Source: Planctomycetota bacterium (GTDB lineage Bacteria; Planctomycetota; UBA1135; JADKAF01). Taken from it: a DNA stretch of 64,000 bases. The notes beneath the pieces were generated by a model that worked only from the letters and a program-made list of their open reading frames with translations, was not told the DNA's origin and made no database searches. The stretch spans positions 6,510,001-6,574,000 of the forward strand of contig JADKAF010000001.1 of NCBI GenBank assembly GCA_016719295.1. Direction: 5' to 3'. Shown here piece after piece: positions 45,201 to 54,029 of the stretch (its first letter is position 1; each line of letters starts with the position of its first letter). Made by a program: the position numbers and the translations under genes.

Positions 45201-46085
45201 GCAGGGCGTGCCGACGATCTCGCCGGCGAGCGTCGCGAGCTCGGATCCCGGATCCGCCTGGAGGAGCTGCGCGCGATCGCTCTCGATCCAATCGCCCTCG
45301 CGGCTCTCTTCGCTCGGGCTCTCCTCGGCCGCGACCGTGGACTTCAGGACCTTCGCGAGGCCCCAGTCCATCACGTACACCTCGCCGAAGGCGCCGATCA
45401 TGATGTTCGCCGGCTTGAGATCGCGATGCACGACGCCCTTGCTGTGCGCATAGGCCAGCGTGTCGCAGACCTTCACGAGCACGCCGAGCGCGCGCTCCAG
45501 GTTCCAGCCTTCGCAGCTCGCGCAGGAGAGGTCGAAGATCGCCTTCAGATCGCGGCCGGCGACGCGTCGCATCGTGAAGAAGACGCGCCCGCTCGGATCC
45601 ATGCCGATCTCGTGCACGGGCACGATGCCGGGGTGATCGAGCTGGCTCGTCACCTGCGCTTCCTCGAGGAAGCGCGAGACGCGCTTGCTGTCGAGCGTGG
45701 CGCTCGAGCCGGAGGGCTCCTCCTCACGTCCCTCGAGCGCCACCTTCATCGCGATCGTGCGGCGCAGGTGGCGGTCCCACACCTCGAGCACGGCGCCCAT
45801 CCCGCCGCGACCGATCTCGCCGCGCGGCACGTAGCGGCGGCGCTGCGGATCGAAGACCGCGAGCTCGGCGAGCTCTGGCGCGAGCTCCGCCGAGCCCGGC
45901 GTCGCATCGCTGGGCGTCTGGTTCGCTTCGCGCGACGCGCGGAGCTCCGGCGGTGTTGCTCCCGCGTCGAGCGTGATCGATGGATCGACGCTCGAGCCGA
46001 AGCGGCGCTCGAGGCGCTCGCTCAGGCTCTCCGGGTCATCGTCGGGGCGCTCGTCCTCGGCGCCGCTTGCGCGCTCCTGCTTCAT
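42210..46085 (-). CDS. membrane Ser/Thr kinase with WD40 propeller
   Basis: 1291 residues from ATG at 46085. The kinase domain covers about 85-390. GRGGMGAVLEVWD is the glycine loop, AMKVAL holds the Lys, and HRDLKPANIMIG has His220 and Asp222. The magnesium loop reads VMDWGLAKV, with Trp in place of Phe. YMAPEQSRRE follows. A membrane helix lies near 420-442, then a helical region. About 14 WD40 repeats (about 500-1140; for example VTALAFSPDGALLMSAGGDL, LLASGSWDGTLRLWN) probably form two propellers. A helical TPR-like tail begins near 1190. This architecture is typical of Planctomycetota. The 149-bp gap upstream shows no gene. Confidence 0.93.
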   Translation of the reverse strand: MKQERASGAEDERPDDDPESLSERLERRFGSSVDPSITLDAGATPPELRASREANQTPSDATPGSAELAPELAELAVFDPQRRRYVPRGEIGRGGMGAVLEVWDRHLRRTIAMKVALEGREEEPSGSSATLDSKRVSRFLEEAQVTSQLDHPGIVPVHEIGMDPSGRVFFTMRRVAGRDLKAIFDLSCASCEGWNLERALGVLVKVCDTLAYAHSKGVVHRDLKPANIMIGAFGEVYVMDWGLAKVLKSTVAAEESPSEESREGDWIESDRAQLLQADPGSELATLAGEIVGTPCYMAPEQSRREQSAVDGRSDVYSVGGLLYQLLTRRRPYVPDEARTNAWEVLQALRKGPPMRVQKLNPKAPAELVAICEKAMARDAAQRYQDVAELAEDLRAYLEGRVVRAHAVGPWVEFTKWFGRNRVAAGASLAASLLLVGSALFFAWEQNSHAALIEEQRRAAERSELEAERQGYAATISAAAAALRNAEVREARRRLDETPPYLRGWEWQHLALRADASLQRGELARGSRVLAAHPRERLFAVGGPDGGVELVDVDRAAVVQRFAADAGEPISALAWSPDGRRLAAGTARGALRVFAIEGGQPVELEGHRNVVTALAFSPDGALLMSAGGDLELALWDLASGRKRARALHDGEPFQTAVFGGGPMDPIFAAAGEKLLTWHPDRQLLQETQSYPAAITALASSAQGELAIGLENGSILRASRRRGSALEGHVDRVTALAFSADGRWLASGSDDRTLRVWNTTSGERTPRILLGHLEGVNGVGFLSDGQSLVSCSVDATWRLWSLDACEALTRTNGHAKGAQGIAFSPAGTQLLSLSLDGSAALWDPRTGALRALLRGAEEALIAGVYLASGQQFATAGADGTIRVWDARTAENTQVLHGHVQGVPALAASPDGTLLASGSWDGTLRLWNFAEGSERARYEDHAEPLSAVAFHPQGRWLASGDRAGRILVRNLATGRVERELVGHSGAIGDLAFHPHLPLLASGGADETVRLFDLESGAQVAVLLGHDDAVNAVAFDPEGARLASGSADRTVRLWSTGARAALVTLQGHGAEVNDVTFSPDGTQLASCSADGAVLLHETRSVAERHAARERAQQLRAAAAPHVEQLFAELGIAAEVLDALRQDASLDDEQRAAAMALAFERSLSPRELNQRSWRIVRQAGQPPREYAEALRAAQAARRGAHDDPQVLSTLGGALYRIGDPARAVVVLRQAERLSQARQSGARPADIAFLALALWQLGQHEEARAEKRKLEKLLEDPAQRSDADALALLEQVRSVVR

Positions 46086-46234
46086 CCGCGGGGTACATCC
46101 TGGGGGCGAGGGCGATTGTACGGATCCCCGCGCGAACCCGCGGGTCCGCTGTCGGAAGATGCTCGCGCCTCCCTCCCTCGCAGCGATCGGCCGGCCGCTC
46201 CGACGCAGGCCCGCGCGGCGCTCTTCCGGCGCGC

Positions 46235-47302
46235 TCAGCGCCGGGCGAGCTCGGCCGCTTCGCGCAGCGCCGCGGCGTGCAGCTCGCGGAGCGCGCGGGC
46301 GCGCACTTCCGGGTCGTGGTCGCGCAGGAGCTCGGCGCCGCGCTGCCGCGCCCAAGCGATCCGCGCGGCCCGCTCCGCGCGCAGCTCTTCGATCGCAACG
46401 GCGAGGGCGCTGGCGCGCGGCGCGAAGAAGGTCCCATGCGGCGCCGCGCTCCCTGCGAGCTCTCGCAGCGCCGGCAGATCCGCGGCCAGGAGCGCTCGCC
46501 CGCGCACCAGCGCTTCGCCCGCGGCGAGACCGAAGCCCTCGCTCCGCGACGGCACGACGAGCGCGTCGATCCCCTCGAACCACGCATCGAGGTCGCGCAC
46601 GAGGCCGTGGAGCTCGACGCGGGCGCCGCGTCGCGTGGCCCAGCGGGCGAGGGCGGGCGCGAGCCGTCCCGCGCCGGCGATCGCGAGCGCGGTGTCCGGG
46701 GGCAGGCCGTCGGGGAAGGCGCGCGCCCAGAGATCGGCGCCTTTCTCGCGCACCAGCCGGCCGAGGAAGCCCAAGCGCAGCGGGCCGTCGGCCCGCGGCG
46801 GAGCGAGAGCACGGGCAGGGGCTGCGAGCGCGTTGGGCAGGAGACGCACGCGCTCGGGAGCGCACGCCGCGCGGCGCTGCCAGTCGATCGCGACGGCGCG
46901 CGAGACCGCGAGCGCGAAGCGCGCCTCGCGCGCTTGGCGGCGCTCGCCGAGGCGACGCCACGGCAACGCGCGCGACGCCGAGTTGTGCACCTCGACGATC
47001 CACGGCACCGGCAAGGCCGCGCGCCGCGCGAGCTCGGCGGCATGGAAGAGGTGCGCGTGCACGAGCTCGATGCGCGCGCGCGCGACCAGTTCGCGGAGCT
47101 GCGTCCGCGCGCTCGCTCCCGGCAGGTGCAGCACCTCGAGGTCGGCCGCGCGCGCGCGGCGCGCGAGCTCGCCGTCGGGATGGCGCAGCCCGGCGATCCA
47201 CACGACATCTCCCGCGGCACGCAGAGCCAGGGCTTCTTCGAGCACGACGCGCTCGGCGCCGCCCCAAGCGAGGTCGGTGGTGAGGAGGAGGATGCGAGGC
47301 AC
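46235..47302 (-). CDS. glycosyltransferase family 4 protein
   Basis: 355 residues if started at GTG 47302, which puts RILLLTTDLAWGGAERVV right at the N-terminus as in the family. ATG 47359 would add 19 uncharacteristic residues. The GT-B fold shows in the C-terminal half: LGFLGRLVREKGADLWARAF and the EX7E-type SRSEGFGLAAGEALV, which binds the nucleotide sugar. Acceptor and sugar are unknown. There are no other polysaccharide genes beside it. It is divergent from the exonuclease gene. Confidence 0.85.
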   Translation of the reverse strand: MPRILLLTTDLAWGGAERVVLEEALALRAAGDVVWIAGLRHPDGELARRARAADLEVLHLPGASARTQLRELVARARIELVHAHLFHAAELARRAALPVPWIVEVHNSASRALPWRRLGERRQAREARFALAVSRAVAIDWQRRAACAPERVRLLPNALAAPARALAPPRADGPLRLGFLGRLVREKGADLWARAFPDGLPPDTALAIAGAGRLAPALARWATRRGARVELHGLVRDLDAWFEGIDALVVPSRSEGFGLAAGEALVRGRALLAADLPALRELAGSAAPHGTFFAPRASALAVAIEELRAERAARIAWARQRGAELLRDHDPEVRARALRELHAAALREAAELARR

Positions 47303-47368
47303 GCGAGGATCCGGCCGGCTCGGCCGCGGCTTCAGCCCGCAGAGGTTTTGCCGTAGCATGGCCCGCGC

Positions 47369-48160
47369 ATGGAAGACCTCGCCCGGAAACTGAGGCTGCA
47401 GCGCGACCTCGTCTTCTTCGATCTCGAGAGCACGGGGATCGATCCGCGAAACGACCGCATCGTCGAGATCGCGGGTCTCAAGCTCCGCGCCGACGGCGGC
47501 ACGGAGATGAAATCGCTGCGCTTGAACCCCGGTCGCCCGATCCCCAAGGAGTCGAGCGCGATCCACGGCATCACCGACGAGGATGTCCGGCACTCGCCGA
47601 ACTTCGAAGCGGTGGCGCCGGAGCTGCGGCAGTTCTTCGAGGGCGCCGATCTCGCGGGGTTCAACCTCGTGCGCTTCGACATCCCGCTCCTCACCGCGGA
47701 GTTCGAGCGCGTGGGCTATCGCTTCTCGCTGCTCGAGCGCCGCGTGATCGACACCCAGACGATCTTCCACAAGCTCGAGCCGCGCACCTTGGTCGCGGCG
47801 TTCAAGCTCTACGTCGGCCGCGAGCTCTCGAATGCGCACTCCGCGGCGGCCGACGCGTGCGCGACGGCCGAGGTGCTCGCCGGGCAGCTCACGCGTTATC
47901 CCGAGCTGCCCGCCAGCGTCGACGCGCTCGATGCCTTCTGCCGCGAGGCGCGTGGCGGGATCGACCTGGGCGGGCGCCTCTTCTGGCAGAACGGCGAGGC
48001 CGCGCTGGCCTTCGGGAAGCACCGCGGGAAGCCGCTCCGGGAGGTCGCGAAGAAGGACCGCGGCTGGCTCGAGTGGGTGGCCGGCCCCGATGCGGACTTC
48101 CTCTCCGACTTCAAGGACCTCTGCGCCGAGGCGCTGGCGGGGCGCTTCCCGCAGCAGTGA
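47369..48160 (+). CDS. DEDDh 3'-5' exonuclease with C-terminal DUF3820-like domain
   Basis: 263 residues. The exonuclease motifs are FFDLESTGID (ExoI), AGFNLVRFDIPLL (ExoII) and NAHSAAADACATAEVL (ExoIII with His and Asp). This is the DnaQ/RNase T type. Residues 200-263 (FGKHRGKPLREVAKKDRGWL) resemble the small C-terminal domain found in ExoX-like proteins. Likely in DNA repair or RNA trimming. Its TGA overlaps the GTG of the next gene by 4 bp. Confidence 0.88.
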   Translation: MEDLARKLRLQRDLVFFDLESTGIDPRNDRIVEIAGLKLRADGGTEMKSLRLNPGRPIPKESSAIHGITDEDVRHSPNFEAVAPELRQFFEGADLAGFNLVRFDIPLLTAEFERVGYRFSLLERRVIDTQTIFHKLEPRTLVAAFKLYVGRELSNAHSAAADACATAEVLAGQLTRYPELPASVDALDAFCREARGGIDLGGRLFWQNGEAALAFGKHRGKPLREVAKKDRGWLEWVAGPDADFLSDFKDLCAEALAGRFPQQ

Positions 48161-49323
48161 GCGCGCCTCGCGCGCTCGTCGCGGCGCTGCTGGCGTCGGC
48201 GCAGACCTTCGCCATGCAAGATCCAGCGGATCTTTCTCGCTCCGTGGAGCGCGCGCCGCGCGCGCGCGATCTCGGTCTGCGCTTCGGCGCGTTGCCGACG
48301 GGGAGTTGGAACGCGATCACCGATGTCCCCGGCGTAGCCGTCGGGCACGCCACGCGCAGCGACGGCGAGCGCGTGCACACGGGTGTCACGCTGGTCTTCC
48401 CCGCCTCGGGAGCGAGCGCGTTCCTCCGCAAGCTCCCCGCCGCGATCGCCGTGGGCAACGGCTTCGGCAAAGCGGCGGGGCTCTCGCAGGTGGAGGAGCT
48501 GGGCACGCTCGAGGCTCCGCTTGCGCTCACGAACACGCTGGCCGTCGGCGCGGTGCTCGATGCCCTCGTGCGCCGTTGCCTCGCGGAGCCCGAGCTCGCC
48601 GAGCTGCGCTCCATCAACGTCGTCGTCGGCGAGACCAACGACGGGTGGCTCTCGGACATCCGCGCGATGTCGCTCGGACGCGCCGAGGTGGAGCTCGCGT
48701 GGACGAACGCGAGCCGCGGCCCGGTGGAGGAAGGTGGGATCGGCGCAGGCGCAGGCACGCGCTGCTTCGGCTGGAAGGGCGGCATCGGCACGGCGTCGCG
48801 CGTGCTCGATGGTGGCCTCGGCACCCTCGGCGTGCTCGTGCAGACGAACTACGGCGGGACGCTCGGGTTTCGCGGCCGCGCGTTCCCGCTCCGCGCCGAC
48901 GATGAGCGCACCGGCGGCGGCCGCGAGGAGGCGCGCGAGAGCGCGAGCGACGGCTCGTGCTGGATCGCCATCGCGACCGATGCGCCGCTCGATGCGCGGC
49001 AGCTCGGCCGCATCGCGCGGCGGAGCTTCCTCGGGCTCGCGCGCACGGGCTCGGTGCTCGCGCACGGCAGCGGCGACTACGCGCTCGCGTTCTCCACTTG
49101 CGAGACGAACCGCGTCACGCATGGCGCGCACGAACCCGAGCTGCGCCGCGTCCTGCCCGACGAGCGCCTCAGCGCGCTCTTCGAGGCGGTCGTCGATGCG
49201 ACCGAGGAAGCGGTTTGGAACTCCCTCGTCGCGGCGCGCGAGGTGCGCGGTCGCGACGGGCATGTCGCGCCCGCGATCGATCGCGAAGCGGTGCGCCGGT
49301 TCGCCGCCGAGCTCGCGCGCTGA
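48157..49323 (+). CDS. P1-family peptidase (DmpA-like), exported
   Basis: 388 residues from GTG at 48157, overlapping the exonuclease stop. A short signal-like stretch (ALVAALLASAQTFA) precedes the enzyme. Family motifs are WNAITDVPGVAVGHAT, GGIGAGAGTRCFGWKGGIGT and SDGSCWIAIATDAPL. Self-cleavage of the DmpA type would occur at Gly-Ser267, making Ser267 the N-terminal nucleophile. Members are L-aminopeptidase/D-esterases or beta-aminopeptidases. Coupling to the exonuclease is probably positional. A strong hairpin follows. Confidence 0.88.
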   Translation: MSAPRALVAALLASAQTFAMQDPADLSRSVERAPRARDLGLRFGALPTGSWNAITDVPGVAVGHATRSDGERVHTGVTLVFPASGASAFLRKLPAAIAVGNGFGKAAGLSQVEELGTLEAPLALTNTLAVGAVLDALVRRCLAEPELAELRSINVVVGETNDGWLSDIRAMSLGRAEVELAWTNASRGPVEEGGIGAGAGTRCFGWKGGIGTASRVLDGGLGTLGVLVQTNYGGTLGFRGRAFPLRADDERTGGGREEARESASDGSCWIAIATDAPLDARQLGRIARRSFLGLARTGSVLAHGSGDYALAFSTCETNRVTHGAHEPELRRVLPDERLSALFEAVVDATEEAVWNSLVAAREVRGRDGHVAPAIDREAVRRFAAELAR

Positions 49324-49351
49324 TCGCGGCGCGCGCGAGCGCCGTTCGACG

Positions 49352-49414
49352 CCCGCGAGAAACGAGCGAGGCCGCCGGTGGATCGCACCGGCGTCCTCGC
49401 TCGCTTCTCGCGGG
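49352..49414. terminator. long bidirectional hairpin
   Basis: A 20-bp stem (one mismatch) plus an inner 8-bp stem, separated by a C/T mismatch, with a GATCG loop. It sits between two convergent gene ends (49323 and 49424). No T-run. Confidence 0.7.
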
Positions 49415-49423
49415 CTCTCGTGC

Positions 49424-51058
49424 TCAGAGCTTCTCGAGCCAGGCGCGCAGCCCCTTGTCGAGCTCTTCGAAGTCGACGCCCTCGAAGGCCTTGTCGACGG
49501 CCTCGGAGAGGATCTGCTCCACTTTCTCCTGGTCCTCGAAGTTGATGATGCGGATGCCGGGGATCCCGGGGATCGACTCGCCGCCGAGGCCGTCATCCTC
49601 TTCGCCTTCCTTCTGCTCCTTCTTCTTCGCTTGGAACGCCGCGACGTTGTCGGCGAGATAGCTGAAGTAGGTCTCCAGGACCTTCTGGTGCTCCTTCTTC
49701 TTGCTGACCTCGCGCAAGTAGTAGATGAGCGCCCAGCCCTGCGAGTACTTGAGCCCGCCGTTCGAGTAGTACTCGCTCTGCGGATAGCGAACCAGCGACT
49801 TGCACGGGATCAGGTCGCGCTTGTCGGCGAGGTGTTGCTTCAAGTAGCGCACGCGCCAATCGAAGGGCTTCACCTTCCAGCTCCCACCCGTCACGATCGC
49901 GCCGGCGAAGTAGTCGCCGTGCCCCTCGTTGAACCACGAGTGCGGAGAGACGTCGCCCACGGAGAAGTGCACGTACTGGTGGAAGCCCTCGTGGAACATC
50001 ACCGAGCGGCAGTTCTCCTTCGAGTCTGACTTCGACTCGCCCTCGAAGTTGACGAACAGCACGAGCTCGCCGCGCTGCGAGTTGAAGTAGCCTGCGGAGC
50101 CGTGCGGCCCGCCGTACTGGTGGTACTCGGCCTGGGACTCGAAGATGCGCACCGGGCTCAGGGGGATCGCCTCGTTGCGCGGCTTGAACATCGGGACGTA
50201 CGCCTTCTCGCGCATCGCCTCCAAGTCCTTCGCCAGATTGGAGATGAACTGCCGGTTCGTGGCGTTGCTGAGGAAGACGTAGTAGGTCGTGTCGATCGCG
50301 TACCAGCCCGGGTTCCCGGCGATGCTGGCTTTCAGGGCCTCGCGCTTCTCGTTGCCGACGAGCTTGGTGACGTCCTTCTTCGCCGTCGCGGCGGCCGCCG
50401 GGTCGACCTTGGCGGTGACCTCGAAGCTCTGCAGGCTCTTAAGGTACCAGTCGCGCCAGGTCTTGCGGTAGACCTCCTCGAAGCTCGTGTAGACCACGGC
50501 CCAGTCGACGCCGTCCTTCTGGAAGTAGGCGATGGTCACGTGGTAGACGCTCGAGCCGAACTCGACGAGCTCGCCCTTCATCTTCGCGCCCTTGAACTCG
50601 CCGCGCTCCCAGCGCTTCGAGGCGCCTTCGTACTCGGCCTCGATCCAGTCCTCGAAGGACTTGATGTTCGCGCGCTTGAGCAGCGACTTCGGCACGATGA
50701 TCTCGCGCTCCTTCTCCTTCTCCTTCTCTTCGTCGGTCTTCGGCTGCTCGCCGGTCGCGGTCTCGCGCGCGATGCGGATCACCTTCAGCTCGCAGAGCTC
50801 GCCCGCGCGCTCGGACTCCCAGTCGCCGCGCTTCTGGAACTCGGTGAGGTCGAGCTTCCAACGCCCGACGGTGAAGCGCTCCTCCTGCTCGGCCGGCATG
50901 CTGTTCCAGCCCTTCAGGGTGCGGATCTCGTAGCCCCAGTCCTTGATCTTCTGGGCCTTGTCGAGCTCGATCTTCTTCTGCGCCTCTGCGGGAGCGGCGA
51001 GGGCGAAGAGAGCGGCAGTGGCGGCGATAGTGCCGAGCAACGAGTGCGGACGAATCAT
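49424..51058 (-). CDS. secreted DUF1570-type putative metalloprotease
   Basis: 544 residues with a signal peptide (LLGTIAATAALFALAAPAEA, then QKK). The C-terminal half has HEGFH with His356 and His360 and Glu378 in WFNEGHGDYF, a gluzincin-like zinc site. DUF1570 proteins are frequent in Planctomycetota and have no proven substrate. Residues 40-250 form an uncharacterised N-terminal domain with a Lys/Glu-rich stretch near 115 (EEKEKEKEREI). Another charged segment lies near 480 (KKKEQKEGEEDD). The 224-bp gap upstream shows no gene. Confidence 0.75.
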   Translation of the reverse strand: MIRPHSLLGTIAATAALFALAAPAEAQKKIELDKAQKIKDWGYEIRTLKGWNSMPAEQEERFTVGRWKLDLTEFQKRGDWESERAGELCELKVIRIARETATGEQPKTDEEKEKEKEREIIVPKSLLKRANIKSFEDWIEAEYEGASKRWERGEFKGAKMKGELVEFGSSVYHVTIAYFQKDGVDWAVVYTSFEEVYRKTWRDWYLKSLQSFEVTAKVDPAAAATAKKDVTKLVGNEKREALKASIAGNPGWYAIDTTYYVFLSNATNRQFISNLAKDLEAMREKAYVPMFKPRNEAIPLSPVRIFESQAEYHQYGGPHGSAGYFNSQRGELVLFVNFEGESKSDSKENCRSVMFHEGFHQYVHFSVGDVSPHSWFNEGHGDYFAGAIVTGGSWKVKPFDWRVRYLKQHLADKRDLIPCKSLVRYPQSEYYSNGGLKYSQGWALIYYLREVSKKKEHQKVLETYFSYLADNVAAFQAKKKEQKEGEEDDGLGGESIPGIPGIRIINFEDQEKVEQILSEAVDKAFEGVDFEELDKGLRAWLEKL

Positions 51059-51282
51059 CGAGTTCTCCCCGTGATGCGGAACGCGAGAGGCGCGGGTGGT
51101 CCCACCCGGCGCGGCGCTCCTCGCGGCAGGAATCTAACCGAGGGGTGTGAAGAGCGGGTAGGCGCGGCGCGACCCGCTAGGTTCACGCCTGCCGAGAAAG
51201 AGCGACGGCGCGGGGCTCGTCGGCACGCGGAGTTCACCGCGAGTCAATGCCCCGCGCTGCGATCGGCAGCTCGCTCGCCCCA

Positions 51283-53976
51283 CTAGTAGCCGATCGTGAG
51301 CGCGAGCGAGCGGCTCGTGACGAGACCTGCTGCGTTCGTCCCCGGATCCATTCCGAGGATCTGTCCGTAGAAGGCCGCGCCGAGGAGCAGCGCATCGGCG
51401 GGGAGCGCGAGATCCCAGCGCGACCCACCCGCGCCATCGACGGGCGCGCTCAGCGAGAGCTCGATGCTCGTGCCGAGCTCGCAACCGGTGAGGCCGAGCG
51501 GATCGAGCGGCAAGGGCAGCGGGATCCCGCCCCAGCTCGAGTTGGAGAGGCCGAGCATCAGCCAGGCGCCCGGCGTGCCGACACGCAGCGAGCTGCCGAG
51601 GAAGCCAGCGGAGCGGCCGAGGCGCGCGGGAGCGGCTGGATCGATCGCCAGAACGGGGGGATTCGCGAGCCCGGCGCATGCGCTGCCGTAGGTCACCGCC
51701 GTCGGGCGCCGCAGCTCGGCGGTCCAGACGCCGCGGCCCAAGGTCGCGAGCACGAGGCGCCGCGGGCCCGCGCCATGCGCGAAGCTGATCTCTTCGCACA
51801 CGACGTTCGCCGGGCCGTCGTTGTCCGTGGTCCAGCTCGCGCCGCCGTCGGCGCTCGCGAAGACGCCCACCTCGGTCGCCGCGTAGAGGACCAGGCTGTC
51901 GTCGGGATGCACGGCCAGGCCATAGAGCGGGGCGCTCGGCAGAGCGGAGGGGGTAGCACCGCTCACGGGCTGCCACGTCGAGCCCGCGTCGGTCGAGCGC
52001 CACAGGTTCGGGAACGCGAAGCCGCCCAGCGTCGCGTACACCGTACTCGGGTTCGAGGGATCGACGACGAGGCGTGTGAGCACGCGGTTCGGCAGCGGGT
52101 TCGATCCGGCGTTGTCGTCGAGCGCGGTCCAGGTCGGCGTCGCCGAAGTGCCGTTGCTCGTGCGATAGAGCCGGCCGTCGTTGTGCCCGACGAAGATGCG
52201 ATCGGCGAGGCCCGGAGCGATCGCGATCGAGGCGATCAAGCTGCCCACGTCGGCCTTGATGCTGGACCACGTCGTGCCGCTGCGCGGGTTGCTCGAGCGC
52301 CAGAGGCTGCGGCCGCCCGCGTAGAGCCGCTGCGGGTCATTGGGATCGAGGCGCAGGGGAGCGATGAAGTTCGAGCGCCCGGAGCCGACGTCGGACAAGC
52401 CCGAGGTGATCTGCGTCGCCGTGGAGCCGCCGTTCGTCGAGCGATGGACGCCCAGGTACTGGTACTCGCCGTAGGTGTACTGCGGGTTCGTAGGATCGAT
52501 CTGCACCTGCCCGCCGTCGCCGCCGAAGACGAGATTCGCGGTCGTGCTCGCTCCGACCAGGCGCAGCGTGCCGTTGTCCTGCGTGCCACCGATCACGACG
52601 TCGCCGCTGGTATGTCCCGCGGCGGCGTAGAACTGCGTCGAGCGCATCGTGGCGTCGAGGTCGCGCCAGCCGGTGCCGCGCGCGGCGGCCAGGATGTCGT
52701 CGGCGACGTGCAGGCCGCCGTCGGTGGCGACGTAGACGCGTCGGTTCGACGTGCCGTCGTAGCCGGGATCGGCGACCACCGCGTGGACGTCGAGGTGTGG
52801 GTCGACGGTCATGATGTAGCCGTCGGTGGTCTGCGTGAACGAGACGCCGCCGTCGGTGCTGCGCCAGACGTGCAGCGCGCTCACGACGACCAAGTTCGCG
52901 TTCGTCGGATCGACCCAGAGCGCGTTGTAGTAATAGCTCTGGCCGAGGTTGGTCGCGCCCGTGCGCAGCGTCCAGTTGCGGCCGCCGTCGGTGCTGCGCC
53001 AGACCTTGCCGCCGCTCGCGCCCGTGGAGGCGTAGACCATGCCGGGCACCGAGCGCGCGTACGCGAGCTCGATGCGCGAGCTCTCGCCGCTCACGCTGGC
53101 GAGACCGCTCGCCGCGAGCTGCCAGGTCTGACCGGCATCGCTCGACGTGATCACGTGATGGGTCGCGACGCTGCCGGGTGCTAGGTGCGCCACCGCCTTC
53201 GTACCGTCGGCAGGATCGAAGAGCACCTGATAGGAGAACGGATCGGTGACGATGCCGCCGCCGACGTCGGTCCAGGTCTGCCCGCCGTCGGTCGAGCGCG
53301 CGAGCCCGCCGGGACGGCGCGAGGCGAGCAGGATCTGCGAGCTCGTCGGCGAGATCGCGATGCGCGTCGTGTGCTGCCAGCTCGCGGTGCTCGCGAGCTG
53401 CGTCCACGTGGCGCCGCCGTCGGTGCTCTTCAGCACGCCCGCCCCGCGTACGAAGTGATGCACGCTGCGCGAGAGATGCGCGAGCGACCAGTGACCTTCG
53501 CCGGTGCCGACGTACATCACGTCGGGGTTCTGCGGATCGAGCGTCACGCAGCCGACCGAGAGGTTGCTCCACCAGTCGTTCGTCTGGGACCACGTCGCGC
53601 CGCCGTCGTCGCTCTTCCAGAGTCCGCCGCTCACCGCGCCGACCCAGATCCGCTGCGTGTTGCGAGGATCGATCGCGATGGAACGTGCGCGACCGGCCAC
53701 GTTGCTCGGGCCGCGCGAGGTCCAGGCGAGCGGGCTCAATCCTGCGTTCTCGGGCTGCGCGGCCGCGGCTTGGATCACGGCCGCGCGCTCGCGCAGCGCG
53801 CGCTCCCACGCGCGATCGGGGATCTCCCCGCGCTCGTCGCGATAGCGCTCGAGGCGCCAGAGCGCCGCGGCGTTCGGGAACTCGGGTGCGACCTCGCGTT
53901 CCTCGGGCGCGGGTGGAGCCGCGCAGGCCGAGAGGAGGAGCAGGAGGAGTGCGGAGCGGGGCGAGGCGACCTTCAT
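51283..53976 (-). CDS. secreted YCF48/sortilin-like propeller lipoprotein
   Basis: 897 residues from ATG at 53976. LLLLLLSAC is a lipobox signal. From about 90 to 760, Asp-box-type repeats recur (LWKSDDGGATW, VLKSTDGGATWTQL, VWRSTDGGRNW, LWRSTDAGSTW, VFASADGGASW), giving two or more propellers as in sortilin and YCF48-like proteins. The last 130 residues (YGSACAGLANPPVLAI to the end) form the same sort of cysteine-containing C-terminal module as in the LamG protein ending at 18124. No catalytic site is clear. Confidence 0.85.
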   Translation of the reverse strand: MKVASPRSALLLLLLSACAAPPAPEEREVAPEFPNAAALWRLERYRDERGEIPDRAWERALRERAAVIQAAAAQPENAGLSPLAWTSRGPSNVAGRARSIAIDPRNTQRIWVGAVSGGLWKSDDGGATWSQTNDWWSNLSVGCVTLDPQNPDVMYVGTGEGHWSLAHLSRSVHHFVRGAGVLKSTDGGATWTQLASTASWQHTTRIAISPTSSQILLASRRPGGLARSTDGGQTWTDVGGGIVTDPFSYQVLFDPADGTKAVAHLAPGSVATHHVITSSDAGQTWQLAASGLASVSGESSRIELAYARSVPGMVYASTGASGGKVWRSTDGGRNWTLRTGATNLGQSYYYNALWVDPTNANLVVVSALHVWRSTDGGVSFTQTTDGYIMTVDPHLDVHAVVADPGYDGTSNRRVYVATDGGLHVADDILAAARGTGWRDLDATMRSTQFYAAAGHTSGDVVIGGTQDNGTLRLVGASTTANLVFGGDGGQVQIDPTNPQYTYGEYQYLGVHRSTNGGSTATQITSGLSDVGSGRSNFIAPLRLDPNDPQRLYAGGRSLWRSSNPRSGTTWSSIKADVGSLIASIAIAPGLADRIFVGHNDGRLYRTSNGTSATPTWTALDDNAGSNPLPNRVLTRLVVDPSNPSTVYATLGGFAFPNLWRSTDAGSTWQPVSGATPSALPSAPLYGLAVHPDDSLVLYAATEVGVFASADGGASWTTDNDGPANVVCEEISFAHGAGPRRLVLATLGRGVWTAELRRPTAVTYGSACAGLANPPVLAIDPAAPARLGRSAGFLGSSLRVGTPGAWLMLGLSNSSWGGIPLPLPLDPLGLTGCELGTSIELSLSAPVDGAGGSRWDLALPADALLLGAAFYGQILGMDPGTNAAGLVTSRSLALTIGY

Positions 53977-54029
53977 GGCGACGGGCGGTTCGAGGGCGAG
54001 GCCGTTCTCTGAACCATAGCAGATCCCGG

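Noticed and set aside
43776..47393. 1205-residue plus-strand open frame
   Set aside because: It is antisense to the WD40 kinase and the glycosyltransferase; its protein is Arg/Ala/Gly-rich with no domains. High GC makes such frames common.
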